This document shows, piece after piece, positions 35,616 to 46,374 of a stretch of DNA of 64,000 bases; position 1 is the first letter of the stretch, and each line of letters begins with the position of its first letter. The position numbers and the translations under genes were made by a program. The notes under the pieces were generated by a model. It was not told where the DNA came from. It ran no database searches and saw only the letters and a list, made by a program, of their open reading frames with translations. The DNA lies in assembly GCF_009755355.1 (NCBI RefSeq), contig NZ_WQLB01000006.1, forward strand, positions 62,001 to 126,000, read 5' to 3'. Source of the DNA: Deinococcus arboris. GTDB lineage: Bacteria > Deinococcota > Deinococci > Deinococcales > Deinococcaceae.

Positions 35616-35930
35616 CTATAGCCCAAAGACCCCGCGCTGCTGAGGGTGCACAAGGTCCGTGTACTCCGGGTGCTTGCGAATGTAGCCAGCAATAAAGGGG
35701 CACATGGGCACCACCCGCTTGCCCTGGGCGCGAACATCGTCCAGGGCAAAGCGGGCCAGCTGGCTGCCCAGACCTTCGCCCTCGTGGCCCTCTTCAATCA
35801 CCGTATGGGGCAGCATCACGGCGCCCTCGCCGGCGGGGCGAAACTCGGCGTAGCCCAGCACCTGCTCGCCCCGGAGCAGTTCATAGCGCTGGGTGTCGTC
35901 GTTGCGGCGAACTTCAGGGGTTTGGGTCAT
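35616..35930 (-). CDS. Small YjdJ/NATD1-type N-acetyltransferase
   Basis: A 104-residue protein made of a minimal GNAT-like fold: YELLRGEQVLGYAEFRPAG, then LPHTVIEEGHEGEGLGSQLARFALDDVRAQGKRVVPMCPFIAGYIRKHPEY. This is the yjdJ (NATD1) family with the acetyl-CoA loop GHEGEGLGSQL. The acceptor is unknown in most species. It is convergent with the peptidase gene, with stops 3 bases apart. Confidence 0.87.
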   Translation of the reverse strand: MTQTPEVRRNDDTQRYELLRGEQVLGYAEFRPAGEGAVMLPHTVIEEGHEGEGLGSQLARFALDDVRAQGKRVVPMCPFIAGYIRKHPEYTDLVHPQQRGVFGL

Positions 35931-36037
35931 GGCCTATGGTGGCGCATAGCGGGCCGGACAGGCCATAGACAGGTTCTTCACGCAGCGTCTTCTGGCTGGC
36001 GCCTCCTTCTGGGCGCGCGGCGTGTCACCATGCCCCT

Positions 36038-37405
36038 ATGCATGACCCGTTTTCGCCGCTGCCTCTGCCCAGCCGTCAGGAGCGGCGCGCCTTGGGCCGC
36101 GCGCTGCGCGTCACCCTGCCCCGGCGAGACCATGCCCAGTTCGAGGCTGCTGGCGACCGCACCGACCACATCCTGGCGGCCCTGCACGCCGGGGCCAACG
36201 GCTGCATGACCCACCTGCTGCCGCTGCGCTTTGGGCGTATGGTGGCCAGCCCCTTCGCTTTCTTTCGGGGAACGGCCGGCCTGATGGCCGCTGACCTGGC
36301 CGGTACACCGGTCACGGGCGAACGGGTGCAGGCCAGCGGCGACGCCCACTGCGCCAATTTTGGTGCCTTTGCCACCGGCGAGCGCAACCTGGTTTTTGAC
36401 CTCAACGACTTTGACGAGACCCTGCGAGCACCCTGGGAATGGGACGTGCGCCGCCTGGCCACCAGTCTGGTGCTGGCCGCGCGTGAAGCCGGGCACAGCG
36501 AGGCCGACGCCTGCTTTGCGGCGCGCAGCGCGGCGCGGGCCTACCGCCTGCACCTGCGCACCTATGCCAGACAGCACCACCTGGACGTGTGGTACGACCG
36601 CATTGACGCCTCCGAGGCCCTGGCTGACATGGCCGCCGACGCCCGCGCGCACGGTCAGGCCATGTTTGCCAAGGCCAGTACCCGCACCCACCTGCATACG
36701 CTGAAAAAACTGGCGGTGCAGACCCCGGCGGGCTGGCGCCTGCGCGACGATCCGCCGCTGCTGGTCCATACCGACGACGCGCTGGCCGAAACCATGCTTG
36801 ACGGCGTTCGCGCCGGCTACTTGGACAGCGTGGCGCCCGACCGCCGCGCCTTGCTGTCCCGGTATCACCTGGCCGACTGGGCGCTGAAGGTGACGGGCGT
36901 GGGCAGCTGCGGGCGCCGGGTGCTGGTGCTGCTGCTGGCCGCCGACGGCGACGACGTGCTGTTCTTGCAGGTCAAGGAGGCCCGGCCCAGTGTGCTGGAG
37001 CCTTACGCTGGCCCGACTGTGGCCCGCAACCCTGCGCACCGGGTCGTGCGCGGCCAGCAGCTGATGCAGGCGGCCACCGACCCTTTCCTGGGCTGGGCGT
37101 CCGGAGAGGGCTTCTGCGGGTATGTGCGCCAGCTGCGCGACCTCAAGGGCCGCTTTGAGCTGCAGGCGGTGACCCCACGCACCCTCGAAGAAATTGCCGA
37201 GCTGTGCGGCTGGGCGCTGGCCCGTGCGCACGCCCGCACCGGGGACGCGGTGGTCCTGGGGGCCTACCTGGGCCGCCGTGAAACTTTTGACGAAGCCACA
37301 GCGGCTTTTGGGGTCGCCTACGCCGATCAGGCCGAGCGCGACCACGCAGTGCTGGCCCGCGCCGTGAGCAGAGGCGAGATAGCCACTGAGGCCGACCTCA
37401 AGTAA
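36038..37405 (+). CDS. DUF2252 family protein
   Basis: A 455-residue cytoplasmic protein of the DUF2252 family: RFGRMVASPFAFFRGTAGLMAADLA, the ASGDAHCANFGAFATGERNLVFDLNDFDE segment (kinase-like catalytic and DFD-type metal-binding residues), PWEWDVRRLATSLVLAAR, and the C-terminal VVRGQQLMQAATDPFLGW. The DUF2252 fold resembles protein-kinase-like or aminoglycoside phosphotransferase enzymes; the biochemical activity has not been established to my knowledge. It stands alone between convergent and divergent neighbours, with no clear Shine-Dalgarno. Confidence 0.88.
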   Translation: MHDPFSPLPLPSRQERRALGRALRVTLPRRDHAQFEAAGDRTDHILAALHAGANGCMTHLLPLRFGRMVASPFAFFRGTAGLMAADLAGTPVTGERVQASGDAHCANFGAFATGERNLVFDLNDFDETLRAPWEWDVRRLATSLVLAAREAGHSEADACFAARSAARAYRLHLRTYARQHHLDVWYDRIDASEALADMAADARAHGQAMFAKASTRTHLHTLKKLAVQTPAGWRLRDDPPLLVHTDDALAETMLDGVRAGYLDSVAPDRRALLSRYHLADWALKVTGVGSCGRRVLVLLLAADGDDVLFLQVKEARPSVLEPYAGPTVARNPAHRVVRGQQLMQAATDPFLGWASGEGFCGYVRQLRDLKGRFELQAVTPRTLEEIAELCGWALARAHARTGDAVVLGAYLGRRETFDEATAAFGVAYADQAERDHAVLARAVSRGEIATEADLK

Positions 37406-37612
37406 CTGGAAATGGAAATGCACCTGCTCCCTCTCAAACCACTGGCGAGGCGGCGCTTGTCGTATTGACCTCCACGTCCATCCTTTGTAAAAGCGGTTCA
37501 ACCTGCGTGGACTTCAAGAGCCCCGCAGCAGGGTAAGCAGGAGACGCACAGGTTCCGCCGGGTTCGTTGCCAAAGCTGTCCTGGTCTCCGAACGGCAAAG
37601 TCGAACGCTATT

Positions 37613-38047
37613 TCAGCCTTCCAGGCTCTCTGCCGCGCCCCCGGTAAACCGCTTGGTCAGCCAGCGGTCAAAGCGGGCCAGGTTGTCGGCCTGACGCTCG
37701 TAGGCGCTCTGAATGGTGCGCAGTCGGGCTTGCAGCGCTTGCAGCCGCTCATCGCTGATAGGCACGTCGGCGCGGGTCCAGTCGTGGCGATAGGTGCCGT
37801 CTGGGGTGTGGGTGGCGCGGCGCAGAGTCACCATGTCGCGCGCCTCTTCCAGAGTCAGGCCCAGCGCCCGCAGGTCCATCAGGTCGCGCAGCAGCCGCAA
37901 GGCGTAGGGGCCGTAGAGCGCCCGTCCGGAGGCCGTCACGCTGTCTGGGGTCAGCAGGCCCAGGTCGGCGTAATGCATGACGGTGCGCCGGGTTACGCCC
38001 GCCGCGCGGGCCAGTTCGGCGGTGGTGTGGTACGGCGTCCCTGTCAC
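37613..38047 (-). CDS. MerR-family transcriptional regulator
   Basis: A 144-residue protein with a MerR winged helix (residues 8-75): YHTTAELARAAGVTRRTVMHYADLGLL, then GRALYGPYALRLLRDLMDLRALGLTLEEARDM, and a coiled C-terminal helix (LQALQARLRTIQSAYERQADNL). No cysteine cluster is present, so it is not a metal or redox MerR. It overlaps the quinone oxidoreductase stop (ATGA). Together with the divergent acyl-CoA dehydrogenase and ACGTGAACG repeats upstream, it resembles LiuR-type regulators of acyl-CoA catabolism; this is an inference. Confidence 0.87.
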   Translation of the reverse strand: MTGTPYHTTAELARAAGVTRRTVMHYADLGLLTPDSVTASGRALYGPYALRLLRDLMDLRALGLTLEEARDMVTLRRATHTPDGTYRHDWTRADVPISDERLQALQARLRTIQSAYERQADNLARFDRWLTKRFTGGAAESLEG

Positions 38048-39018
38048 GGTACGACCACCACTTTGCCAGTCACGCGGCGCTCCAGCAAGTCCCGTAAGGC
38101 GCGCGGCGCATCGTCTAGGGCATAGCGCGCGCTGACCAGGGGTCGCACCTGGCCTGCTTCTATCCAGGCCATCAACTGCGCTAAGTGCTCTGCGTTGCCC
38201 CTGGGGTCGCGCCGCGCGTATTCCCCCCAGAACACGCCGACCAGGCTGGCCCCTTTCAGCAGCGGCAGGTTAAGCGGCAGGCGCGGAATCTCACCGCCCG
38301 CAAACCCCACGACCAGATACCGCCCGTTCCAGCCCAGCGCCCGGAAGGCGCTCTCAGCCCAGTGGCCGCCAACAGGGTCCAGAACCACGTCCACGCCCGC
38401 CTTGCCGGTCAGGGTCTTCAGGGCCTCTTTGAGGTCGCCCTGCTCGTAATTCACCGTTTCGTCGGCGCCGTGGGCGCGGGCAACAGCCAGCTTGTCCTCC
38501 GTGCTGGCTGCGGCAATGACCCGCGCGCCCAGCGCTTTGCCAATCATCACGGCGGCCAGCCCCACCCCACCCGCCGCGCCCAGAACCAGCAGCGTCTGCC
38601 CGGCTGTCAGGTGGCCCCGGTCGGTCAGTGCGTGCAGGGCGGTGCCGTAGGCCAGAGGCAGGGTCGCGCCGACCTCAAAACTCAGGGCGCTGGGCAGTGC
38701 AAATGCGGCCCTAGCCGGGGCTTTCAGGTGCGTGGCAAAGGCGCCGGTGCCGGTAAAAGCCGTCACGCGCTGGCCCACGCGCAGGTGCGTGACTCCCTCG
38801 CCGACGGCGGTCACCACGCCCGCTGCCTCAGCACCTGGGGTGAACGGCAGTGGCGGGCGCACCTGATACTGCCCGGTCACCATCAAGGCGTCGGGATAGT
38901 TCACGCCGGCGGCGCGCATCTCCAGCACCACCTCGCCGGGGCTGGGAACTGGCGTGGGAAGGTCTTGAACCGTCAGGGTTTCAGGCTGGTCAAAGGCGGT
39001 GCAGGTCAGGGCGCGCAT
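38044..39018 (-). CDS. NADPH:quinone oxidoreductase-like medium-chain dehydrogenase
   Basis: A 324-residue MDR-family oxidoreductase: GEVVLEMRAAGVNYPDALMVTGQY, PFTPGAEAAGVVTAVGEGV, GTALHALTDRGHLTAGQTLLVLGAAGGVGLAAVMIGKALGARVIAAA with the Rossmann motif AAGGVG, and NYEQGDLKEALKTLTG. It lacks the zinc ligands of alcohol dehydrogenases and is expected to reduce quinones or enoyl substrates with NADPH. GGAGG is 8 bases before the ATG. It forms an operon with the MerR gene and is divergent from the acyl-CoA dehydrogenase. Confidence 0.88.
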   Translation of the reverse strand: MRALTCTAFDQPETLTVQDLPTPVPSPGEVVLEMRAAGVNYPDALMVTGQYQVRPPLPFTPGAEAAGVVTAVGEGVTHLRVGQRVTAFTGTGAFATHLKAPARAAFALPSALSFEVGATLPLAYGTALHALTDRGHLTAGQTLLVLGAAGGVGLAAVMIGKALGARVIAAASTEDKLAVARAHGADETVNYEQGDLKEALKTLTGKAGVDVVLDPVGGHWAESAFRALGWNGRYLVVGFAGGEIPRLPLNLPLLKGASLVGVFWGEYARRDPRGNAEHLAQLMAWIEAGQVRPLVSARYALDDAPRALRDLLERRVTGKVVVVP

Positions 39019-39065
39019 GGGGAAACCTCCAAAGGAACGGGCGAAAGAGGCAGAATAGAGGCATC

Positions 39066-39099
39066 TTAACGTGAACGTCCAGAATAGACGTGAACGGAC
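39066..39099. promoter_or_regulatory. Two ACGTGAACG direct repeats in the divergent promoter region
   Basis: TTAACGTGAACGTCC (39066-39080) and TAGACGTGAACGGAC (39085-39099) are 19 bases apart. Each is a partial dyad (ACGT-GA-ACG), similar to the palindromes reported for LiuR-type MerR regulators of acyl-CoA degradation. They lie between the quinone oxidoreductase and the acyl-CoA dehydrogenase. Confidence 0.5.
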
Positions 39100-39134
39100 A
39101 CCCTGGCCCCTCCCCTTTTCCTGCAGGAGACCCC

Positions 39135-40931
<1,797 letters not shown>

Positions 40932-41355
40932 CGAGAGTGCTCAAGGCTGAGATGGTTCACGGGTGTGGCCCTGCATGGCCGGGCTGCTGAGGTGCGCTGC
41001 GATAGGTCTACTTCGTCTTCACAGCGGTATGGTGTTACAGCAACAGTGGGAAAGCATCACCTATTCCCCGAAAGACGCTCTTTCTGGTCGGAGACTGACT
41101 TTCTTGCACCGCCTTCCGCTCAAAGCACAGCTAGAGCCGTGCTCAACTCCTCGCGTTTGCACACTTCATCTGCAGGCAGGAACAGCCTGTCTTAAGTTCA
41201 CTTAACTGATTGGTGTCAACCACTCCCTGCACCTCCGCTGGCGCGGCTGAGTTAGGCTCAAGCTCCACGTCAGTTTAAGTTTTGTCACCGGTTTCATAAC
41301 CGGCGGCGGGCTCTGTTGACGTGCCGGCACGCCCCGCGTGTGCCCCGGAGGTGAC
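40932..41355. other. Non-coding region before the peptidoglycan lipoproteins
   Basis: About 420 bases without a recognisable gene; overlapping 76-80 codon frames (40963-41205) have no family resemblance. A short hairpin CCGGTT/AACCGG lies at 41288-41303. No clear promoter can be read. Confidence 0.4.
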
Positions 41356-42357
41356 ATGACGAAAACCCTGCGTTTTTCTGCTCTCTTTGCCGTCCTGCTG
41401 CTCGGTGCGTGCAGCGCCCCGACCTCGCCCGAGGTGGCCGCCAGCCCAGCTTCGGGTACGCTCTCCGCGCAGTCGGTCCTCACCTGGCAGGCGCTGCGTC
41501 AGGGCGACAGTGGCCGCGACGTGGTCACCCTGCAATACCTGCTGCGCCACCGGGGCCAGACGGTGACGGTCGACGGCGCGTTTGGCGCCGGGACCAACAC
41601 CGCCGTGCGGAATTTTCAGACCGCCAACGGCCTGACCGTGGACGGCATCGTGGGTGGGAACACCTGGGAAAAACTGATTGCCACCGTGCGTCAAGGGGAC
41701 AACAACAACGCCGTGCGGGCCGTACAGGACCAGCTCCGCACTGGGTACAGCTACAGCAGCGTGACGGTCGACGGCGCGTTCGGCCCTGGGACCGACACGG
41801 CTGTGCGCGATTTCCAGACCAAGCGTGGCCTGGGCGCCGACGGTATCGTGGGCCTGAACACCTGGCACGCGTTGGTCACGGGCAGCAGCACTGGCGGCAC
41901 CGGCACGACGGCCAGCCTGGCCAGTCAGATTCTGAATAACAGCCGGATCACGCTGGGGACTAGCAGCTCAACCTCGGGTGGCAATCCACGCCAGAACATT
42001 GCGGACACCGCCGCTGGGCGCCTGGCCAAACGCGGCTGCGCCGGCAACGCCAACTGCGGACTGACGGTGGCCCTCAAACGTCCCTTGCTGCAGGCCATGC
42101 TGAACATCGCGGGTGGCAATTCGTATTACGTGACCTCGATTGCTGGCGGCGTTCACTCGGCCAACTCGGACCATTACGCGGGTCTCGCTTTTGACATCGG
42201 TACTTGGAATGGCGTGAGCCTGGCGAGCCCCAACAGCGCCCACACGGCGGCCCGCAACGCCTGTCTCGCGGCGGGCAGCGACCCCAGCCAGACTTTTAAT
42301 GCGTACTACGACCCGCCCGGCGGCCACAGCAACCACGTTCACTGCGCCTGGAACTGA
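41356..42357 (+). CDS. Lipoprotein with two peptidoglycan-binding domains and a M15-like peptidase domain
   Basis: The ATG at 41356 behind GGAGGTGAC gives 333 residues. The lipobox is LLGAC (Cys18). Two PG_binding_1 repeats follow (about 40-100 and 105-170), each with VTVDGAFGxGTxTAVRxFQ and DGIVGxNTW. The C-terminal region has NSDHYAGLAFDIGTW and PGGHSNHVHCAW, which supply His/Asp and His-x-His residues like M15 D,D-carboxypeptidases or VanY-like zinc peptidases. It probably trims peptidoglycan at the envelope. It is the first of a pair with the next gene, which carries an amidase instead of a peptidase domain; the two probably cooperate in wall turnover. Confidence 0.85.
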   Translation: MTKTLRFSALFAVLLLGACSAPTSPEVAASPASGTLSAQSVLTWQALRQGDSGRDVVTLQYLLRHRGQTVTVDGAFGAGTNTAVRNFQTANGLTVDGIVGGNTWEKLIATVRQGDNNNAVRAVQDQLRTGYSYSSVTVDGAFGPGTDTAVRDFQTKRGLGADGIVGLNTWHALVTGSSTGGTGTTASLASQILNNSRITLGTSSSTSGGNPRQNIADTAAGRLAKRGCAGNANCGLTVALKRPLLQAMLNIAGGNSYYVTSIAGGVHSANSDHYAGLAFDIGTWNGVSLASPNSAHTAARNACLAAGSDPSQTFNAYYDPPGGHSNHVHCAWN

Positions 42358-42360
42358 GCT

Positions 42361-43458
42361 GTGAGTCAGACTCCTCTCAATGTTCTCAACCGGCGCGATG
42401 TCCTGCGCCTCGGTGCCCTGCTGGGCGGCAGCGCCTTTCTGGCGGGTTGCGGCCTGAATGTCCCCTCCGCCAATCTGCCCGCTTCGCCGCTCAACGCGCT
42501 GGCCGTGACGCAGCCGTCCGTGGCCGGAACAGTGGCCTGGTCGGCGCAGGCGCCCAAGTCGCCGGTGGTGCTGCTCAGTGCCCGGCCTACCCGCATCCTG
42601 ATTCACCATACGGCCAGTGCCAACACGGCTGACCTCTCGCGCGCCCAGGCCTACAGCCTGGCGCGCAGCATTCAGCAAAGTCACTTCTCGCGTGGCTGGA
42701 TTGACTCGGGCCAGCAGTTCACCATCAGCCGGGGCGGGTATGTCGTCGAAGGCCGTCACCGCAGTCTGGAGGCGGCGCAGGGGGGTCAGCAGCACGTTCA
42801 GGGGGCCCACTGCGACGGCTTCAATGACGTGTCAGTGGGCATCGAGAACGAGGGTACATACATGACCGTTTCGCCTCCGGGTGGGCAGTACAGCGCCTTG
42901 GTGGGTCTGTGTGCGTGGCTGTGTCAGCAGTACGGGATTCCAGCAAGCGAACTCTACGGCCACCGGGATTTCAACAACACGGACTGCCCAGGCGACGTGC
43001 TGTATGCCAAATTGCCGCAGCTGCGGGCTGATGTGGCGGCCCGGCTGGGGGTGAGTCTGCGCCTCTGGCCCACCACCCGCGCCCCCATGACGGGCGAGCG
43101 CGTTCGGAGTGCCCAGCGTTTGCTGCTGGCTGCGGGCCAGACCCTGACGACGGACGGCACCTATGGCAGTGGCACGGCCAGCGCCGTGCGTGCCTTTCAA
43201 AGCGGTGTGGGGCTCACCCCCGACGGCGTGATTGGCTCGGTGACCTGGGAGCGCCTGATTCGGACGGTGCGTCGCGGCGACAGTGGGCCAGCGGTGCAGG
43301 CCGCGCAAGGGCAACTGACCGCGCGAGGCTACAGCGTGACGGTGGACGGCATCTTTGGCTCCGGCACCGAGAACGCGGTGAAATCATTTCAAGCCAGCCG
43401 TAGTCTGACCGCCGATGGCGTGGTGGGGCCGAATACCTGGTTTGCTCTGCAGAGCTGA
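42361..43458 (+). CDS. N-acetylmuramoyl-L-alanine amidase, lipoprotein with two peptidoglycan-binding repeats
   Basis: A GTG start three bases after the previous stop, inside a GGA-GAG context, gives 365 residues. The signal has RRDVLRLG followed by SAFLAGC, a Tat-like lipoprotein signal (Cys29). The Amidase_2 domain (about 75-230) shows LIHHTASANT with two zinc-type histidines, GVEN-like IENEGTYM and GHRDFNNTDCPGD. Two PG_binding_1 repeats follow (TDGTYGSGTASAVRAFQ and VDGIFGSGTENAVKSFQ). It cleaves the amide between muramic acid and stem peptide. The arrangement is mirrored against the previous gene, whose peptidoglycan-binding repeats come first. A hairpin follows the stop. Confidence 0.88.
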   Translation: MSQTPLNVLNRRDVLRLGALLGGSAFLAGCGLNVPSANLPASPLNALAVTQPSVAGTVAWSAQAPKSPVVLLSARPTRILIHHTASANTADLSRAQAYSLARSIQQSHFSRGWIDSGQQFTISRGGYVVEGRHRSLEAAQGGQQHVQGAHCDGFNDVSVGIENEGTYMTVSPPGGQYSALVGLCAWLCQQYGIPASELYGHRDFNNTDCPGDVLYAKLPQLRADVAARLGVSLRLWPTTRAPMTGERVRSAQRLLLAAGQTLTTDGTYGSGTASAVRAFQSGVGLTPDGVIGSVTWERLIRTVRRGDSGPAVQAAQGQLTARGYSVTVDGIFGSGTENAVKSFQASRSLTADGVVGPNTWFALQS

Positions 43459-43469
43459 GGTCTTTTCTT

Positions 43470-43498
43470 GCGCTGCCCGATTCCTATTTGGGCAGCGC
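43470..43498 (+). terminator. Hairpin after the amidase gene, possible terminator
   Basis: GCGCTGCCC (43470-43478) pairs perfectly with GGGCAGCGC (43490-43498), 12 bases after the stop codon. No T-run follows on the plus strand. Confidence 0.5.
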
Positions 43499-43980
43499 TC
43501 ATCAGTCTTTGAGGTCTTTACACAAACCCTTATCCAGTCGCGGCAAGCAGTCCTACTGGCAAATGTCAACCTAACCACTCATGACTGTGAGCCTCTATGG
43601 CCTGCATTGCTGGACGGGTTGTTAAGCCCGCATGACCACGACCGGCGAATAATTTTTCTTAGACAAAAATTTAAAATGCAGCCTTGACAGTGGAAAAACT
43701 ATTCAGACGGCATCCAATCTAGATAGTATATTTGAACACAGTCTAAAGCTGTCTAGAGAAGGAGCGTTCATCGTTCCAGCCTCAACCCACTGAATTCATT
43801 GACCTTCTTCTGATGGCGCTCTAAGATTCGCTTCACGAGTTACATCCGCAGTTCATCTGCACCGAGTCTGTACCGACGAACGGTTTTCAGTCGTGTTCCG
43901 CTTCTTGCTGTTCACTTCCTCTTTCCGGTTAGCTGACCGCCGTTCTCCGCCCATTTCTCAGGAAGGAGTTACTTCACCCC
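43499..43980. other. AT-richer intergenic region before the Ig-like lipoprotein
   Basis: About 480 bases with no gene. Around 43640-43760 the composition is clearly AT-rich (AATTTTTCTTAG, AATTTAAAATG, TAGTATATTTG), unlike the flanks. TTGACA at 43685 may be a -35 box of the long leader of the next gene, but no -10 box at the right distance is clear. Its cause is unknown. Confidence 0.45.
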
Positions 43981-46299
43981 ATGGCCCTGAAACCTCTGTC
44001 TGTCGGTTCTGCCTTTTTGCTCGGCACCCTTCTCATCGGCTGTAACCCTGCACCGACCCCAGTGGCCGATACCACTGCCCCCACCATCACGCTGAGCGCT
44101 ACACCTAGCCCAGTGACGGCCAATGGAACGTTTACCTTGAAAGCCACTGCCAGCGACAACGTGGCGGTGACGAAGGTGGAGTTTTACGACGGAGCAACCA
44201 AGCTAGGTGAGGACACCACTGCGCCTTACGAACTGCCGGTTAACGTCACTATTGCCAATAACGGCAAGAAGACCTACACCGCTACTGCCTATGACGCGGC
44301 TGGAAACAAGGCTAGTGCCAGCTTTGAAGTCACCGTCAACATCACAGACGTAACGGCTCCCACGGTCACCTTGAGTGCTGCGCCTAACCCCGTGACTGCT
44401 GCAGGGACCACCACGCTGACTGCTACGGCCACTGACGACGTTGGTGTGGCCAAGGTGGAATTTTATGAGGGCGCCACCAAGCTCGGTGAGGACACCACCG
44501 CCCCCTACACCTTGCCCGTTGTGCTGAATGCTGTTCAGAACGGCAAAAAGACGTACACTGCCACCGCTTACGATGCCGCTGGCAACAAGACCAGTGCCAG
44601 CACCGATGTGACGGTGAACATCACTTCGACCAGCGCGCCTCTACGCGGCACTGTGGTAGACCAGCATATTGGCGCTCCTGTGGCTGGCAGCACCATCACG
44701 GTCATGCAGGGTAATACGACCCTGGGCACAGTCACCACTGATGCCAATGGCCAGTTCTCCCTGCCAGGCCTGACTGCTGGCACTTATGACCTGGCAGCGC
44801 GCAAGACAGGTATGGCCGGTTCCAACCTGTACGGCGTCACAGTCGGCACTGAAACCCCCAGCGTGGAACTGGTGCAGCGCCCCGCCTTTGACACAGCGGT
44901 GAGCCCTGAGCCCGCCAAGCTGACCCTGACCCGTGCTGACGGCAGTGCCCTGGCTGGAGCGACGTTCACGAACAACGTGGACTTCAAGATTGTCACCAAC
45001 GCTGATTACACTGGCCCCATCCGCATTATGTACGCTCAGCTGGGCCGCACGCCGGGTTCGGGCGTGATTACGTCAGCGGCCACGGCGAACAACTGGAACT
45101 TCTCTCCGCCTCAGGACAAGCAAGGTGCCGTTGACTCTGGGGCTGTCACCGTTCCTAATGCCGCCTCCCCTAACTTCATCGCGGGTTTTGGCAGCGCAGC
45201 AGGCGAGACAGTTTACCTGCAAGTCATGGTTGTAGATTTCAATTACAACTACTCGCGCTACGTGGTACCGATTAAGCTGATCAACACCAATTCGGCCACC
45301 GCTAACACTGTCGTGGCCCCGACAGCTGCCGCTGCCACAGCCTTTACCCTTAAGCAGGAAGGCTCTTGGACCACGCCATACAGTGTTCCTGGCGTTGACG
45401 CTGCTCCTAACGGGTCTGGTGTATTCGTAGAAGTGCGTTGGTGCTACACCGACACCAGTGCCGCTGCGCGTCCCTTTGCCTTCGACATTGAGCGTTCTAG
45501 TGACGGCACCACCTTTAGCAAGATTGGAACAGTGGGCGGCGGCTCTAGCGCCAGTTGCTCAGCCACCAACCAGGCCACCCGTCCTTTTAACTTCCGCGAT
45601 ACCAGTGCTGAATTGACTGCTGGCAAGACCTTCACCTACCGCGTGAAGGCGCGCGGCGCCAACACGGTGGCCAGCAACACCACCCAGACCACGCCGCTGG
45701 CTCAGTTCCAGCCGACCTTTATCGCGCCTGGCGATGAAACCACTGGTGTGAGCATTAACCCCACCTTCGTCCTTGGCCAGAACCAGACAGCTATTGGGGC
45801 AGACGGCGCGGCTTATAACATCCGCCTGCGCGACCTGATGACCCAGACGGGCTACAACCTGCCGGGTGCCGCAGGAAACGCCCTGATCCGTGTGGAAGAA
45901 GGTACGGGCCCCAACGGCAATGGCATTGCTGCTGGTCAGAGCTTGGTGTTCCTGAGCACCGGTGCTGTTCTGGGTGCACCGACGGCTGCAGCCAACGTCC
46001 TGACCGACACCAGCGCCAAATACGGGACAGTCAAGAACCTGTATCCCGTGGACACGACCGCTCACACGGTCAGCATGCCCTGGAACGTCTTGGTGGCTGC
46101 GCCCTTGCAACCGCTGCGTCCCTACAAGTGGGAAATGTACTCGGGTATCGCTTACAAGTACGCGCCCACTGAAGGCAACCGCATCTCGGCCTACTCGACT
46201 TACACCTGGGCGGCTGATGCCAACGGAAATCCAGTGGCACCCATCAACCAGACCCGTCCCGTCAACATCAACTGGGACTTCATTACCGGCGAGAAATAA
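43981..46299 (+). CDS. Surface lipoprotein with two Ig-like domains and a carboxypeptidase regulatory-like domain
   Basis: A 772-residue lipoprotein (lipobox LIGC, Cys21). Two tandem Ig-like repeats (about 28-122 and 123-215) share VTKVEFYDGATKLGEDTTAPY / VAKVEFYEGATKLGEDTTAPY and KKTYTATAYDAAGNK, as in bacterial Ig-like adhesin modules. Next comes a carboxypeptidase regulatory-like domain (LRGTVVDQHIGAPVAGSTI onward) and a long beta-rich C terminus. Typical of Deinococcus envelope proteins that bind polysaccharide or partner proteins. The upstream leader is long, with AAGGAG some 12 bases before the ATG, slightly far. Followed by a hairpin and a protease gene. Confidence 0.8.
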   Translation: MALKPLSVGSAFLLGTLLIGCNPAPTPVADTTAPTITLSATPSPVTANGTFTLKATASDNVAVTKVEFYDGATKLGEDTTAPYELPVNVTIANNGKKTYTATAYDAAGNKASASFEVTVNITDVTAPTVTLSAAPNPVTAAGTTTLTATATDDVGVAKVEFYEGATKLGEDTTAPYTLPVVLNAVQNGKKTYTATAYDAAGNKTSASTDVTVNITSTSAPLRGTVVDQHIGAPVAGSTITVMQGNTTLGTVTTDANGQFSLPGLTAGTYDLAARKTGMAGSNLYGVTVGTETPSVELVQRPAFDTAVSPEPAKLTLTRADGSALAGATFTNNVDFKIVTNADYTGPIRIMYAQLGRTPGSGVITSAATANNWNFSPPQDKQGAVDSGAVTVPNAASPNFIAGFGSAAGETVYLQVMVVDFNYNYSRYVVPIKLINTNSATANTVVAPTAAAATAFTLKQEGSWTTPYSVPGVDAAPNGSGVFVEVRWCYTDTSAAARPFAFDIERSSDGTTFSKIGTVGGGSSASCSATNQATRPFNFRDTSAELTAGKTFTYRVKARGANTVASNTTQTTPLAQFQPTFIAPGDETTGVSINPTFVLGQNQTAIGADGAAYNIRLRDLMTQTGYNLPGAAGNALIRVEEGTGPNGNGIAAGQSLVFLSTGAVLGAPTAAANVLTDTSAKYGTVKNLYPVDTTAHTVSMPWNVLVAAPLQPLRPYKWEMYSGIAYKYAPTEGNRISAYSTYTWAADANGNPVAPINQTRPVNINWDFITGEK

Positions 46300-46303
46300 G
46301 GCT

Positions 46304-46333
46304 GGCCCTGGGAGGTTCCCCACTTCCCAGGCC
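46304..46333 (+). other. Intercistronic hairpin before the subtilase gene
   Basis: CCTGGGA (46307-46313) and TCCCAGG (46325-46331) pair with an outer GGC/GCC clamp offset by one base. It may be a terminator or stability element between the lipoprotein and the protease. Confidence 0.4.
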
Positions 46334-46374
46334 ACGGTCCCATCTGCTTTCCCTTTCCCTGTGAGGCTCTGAAC

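Noticed and set aside
35978..37501. A 507-codon minus-strand frame
   Set aside because: Shadow of the DUF2252 gene; long antisense frames are common in GC-rich DNA.
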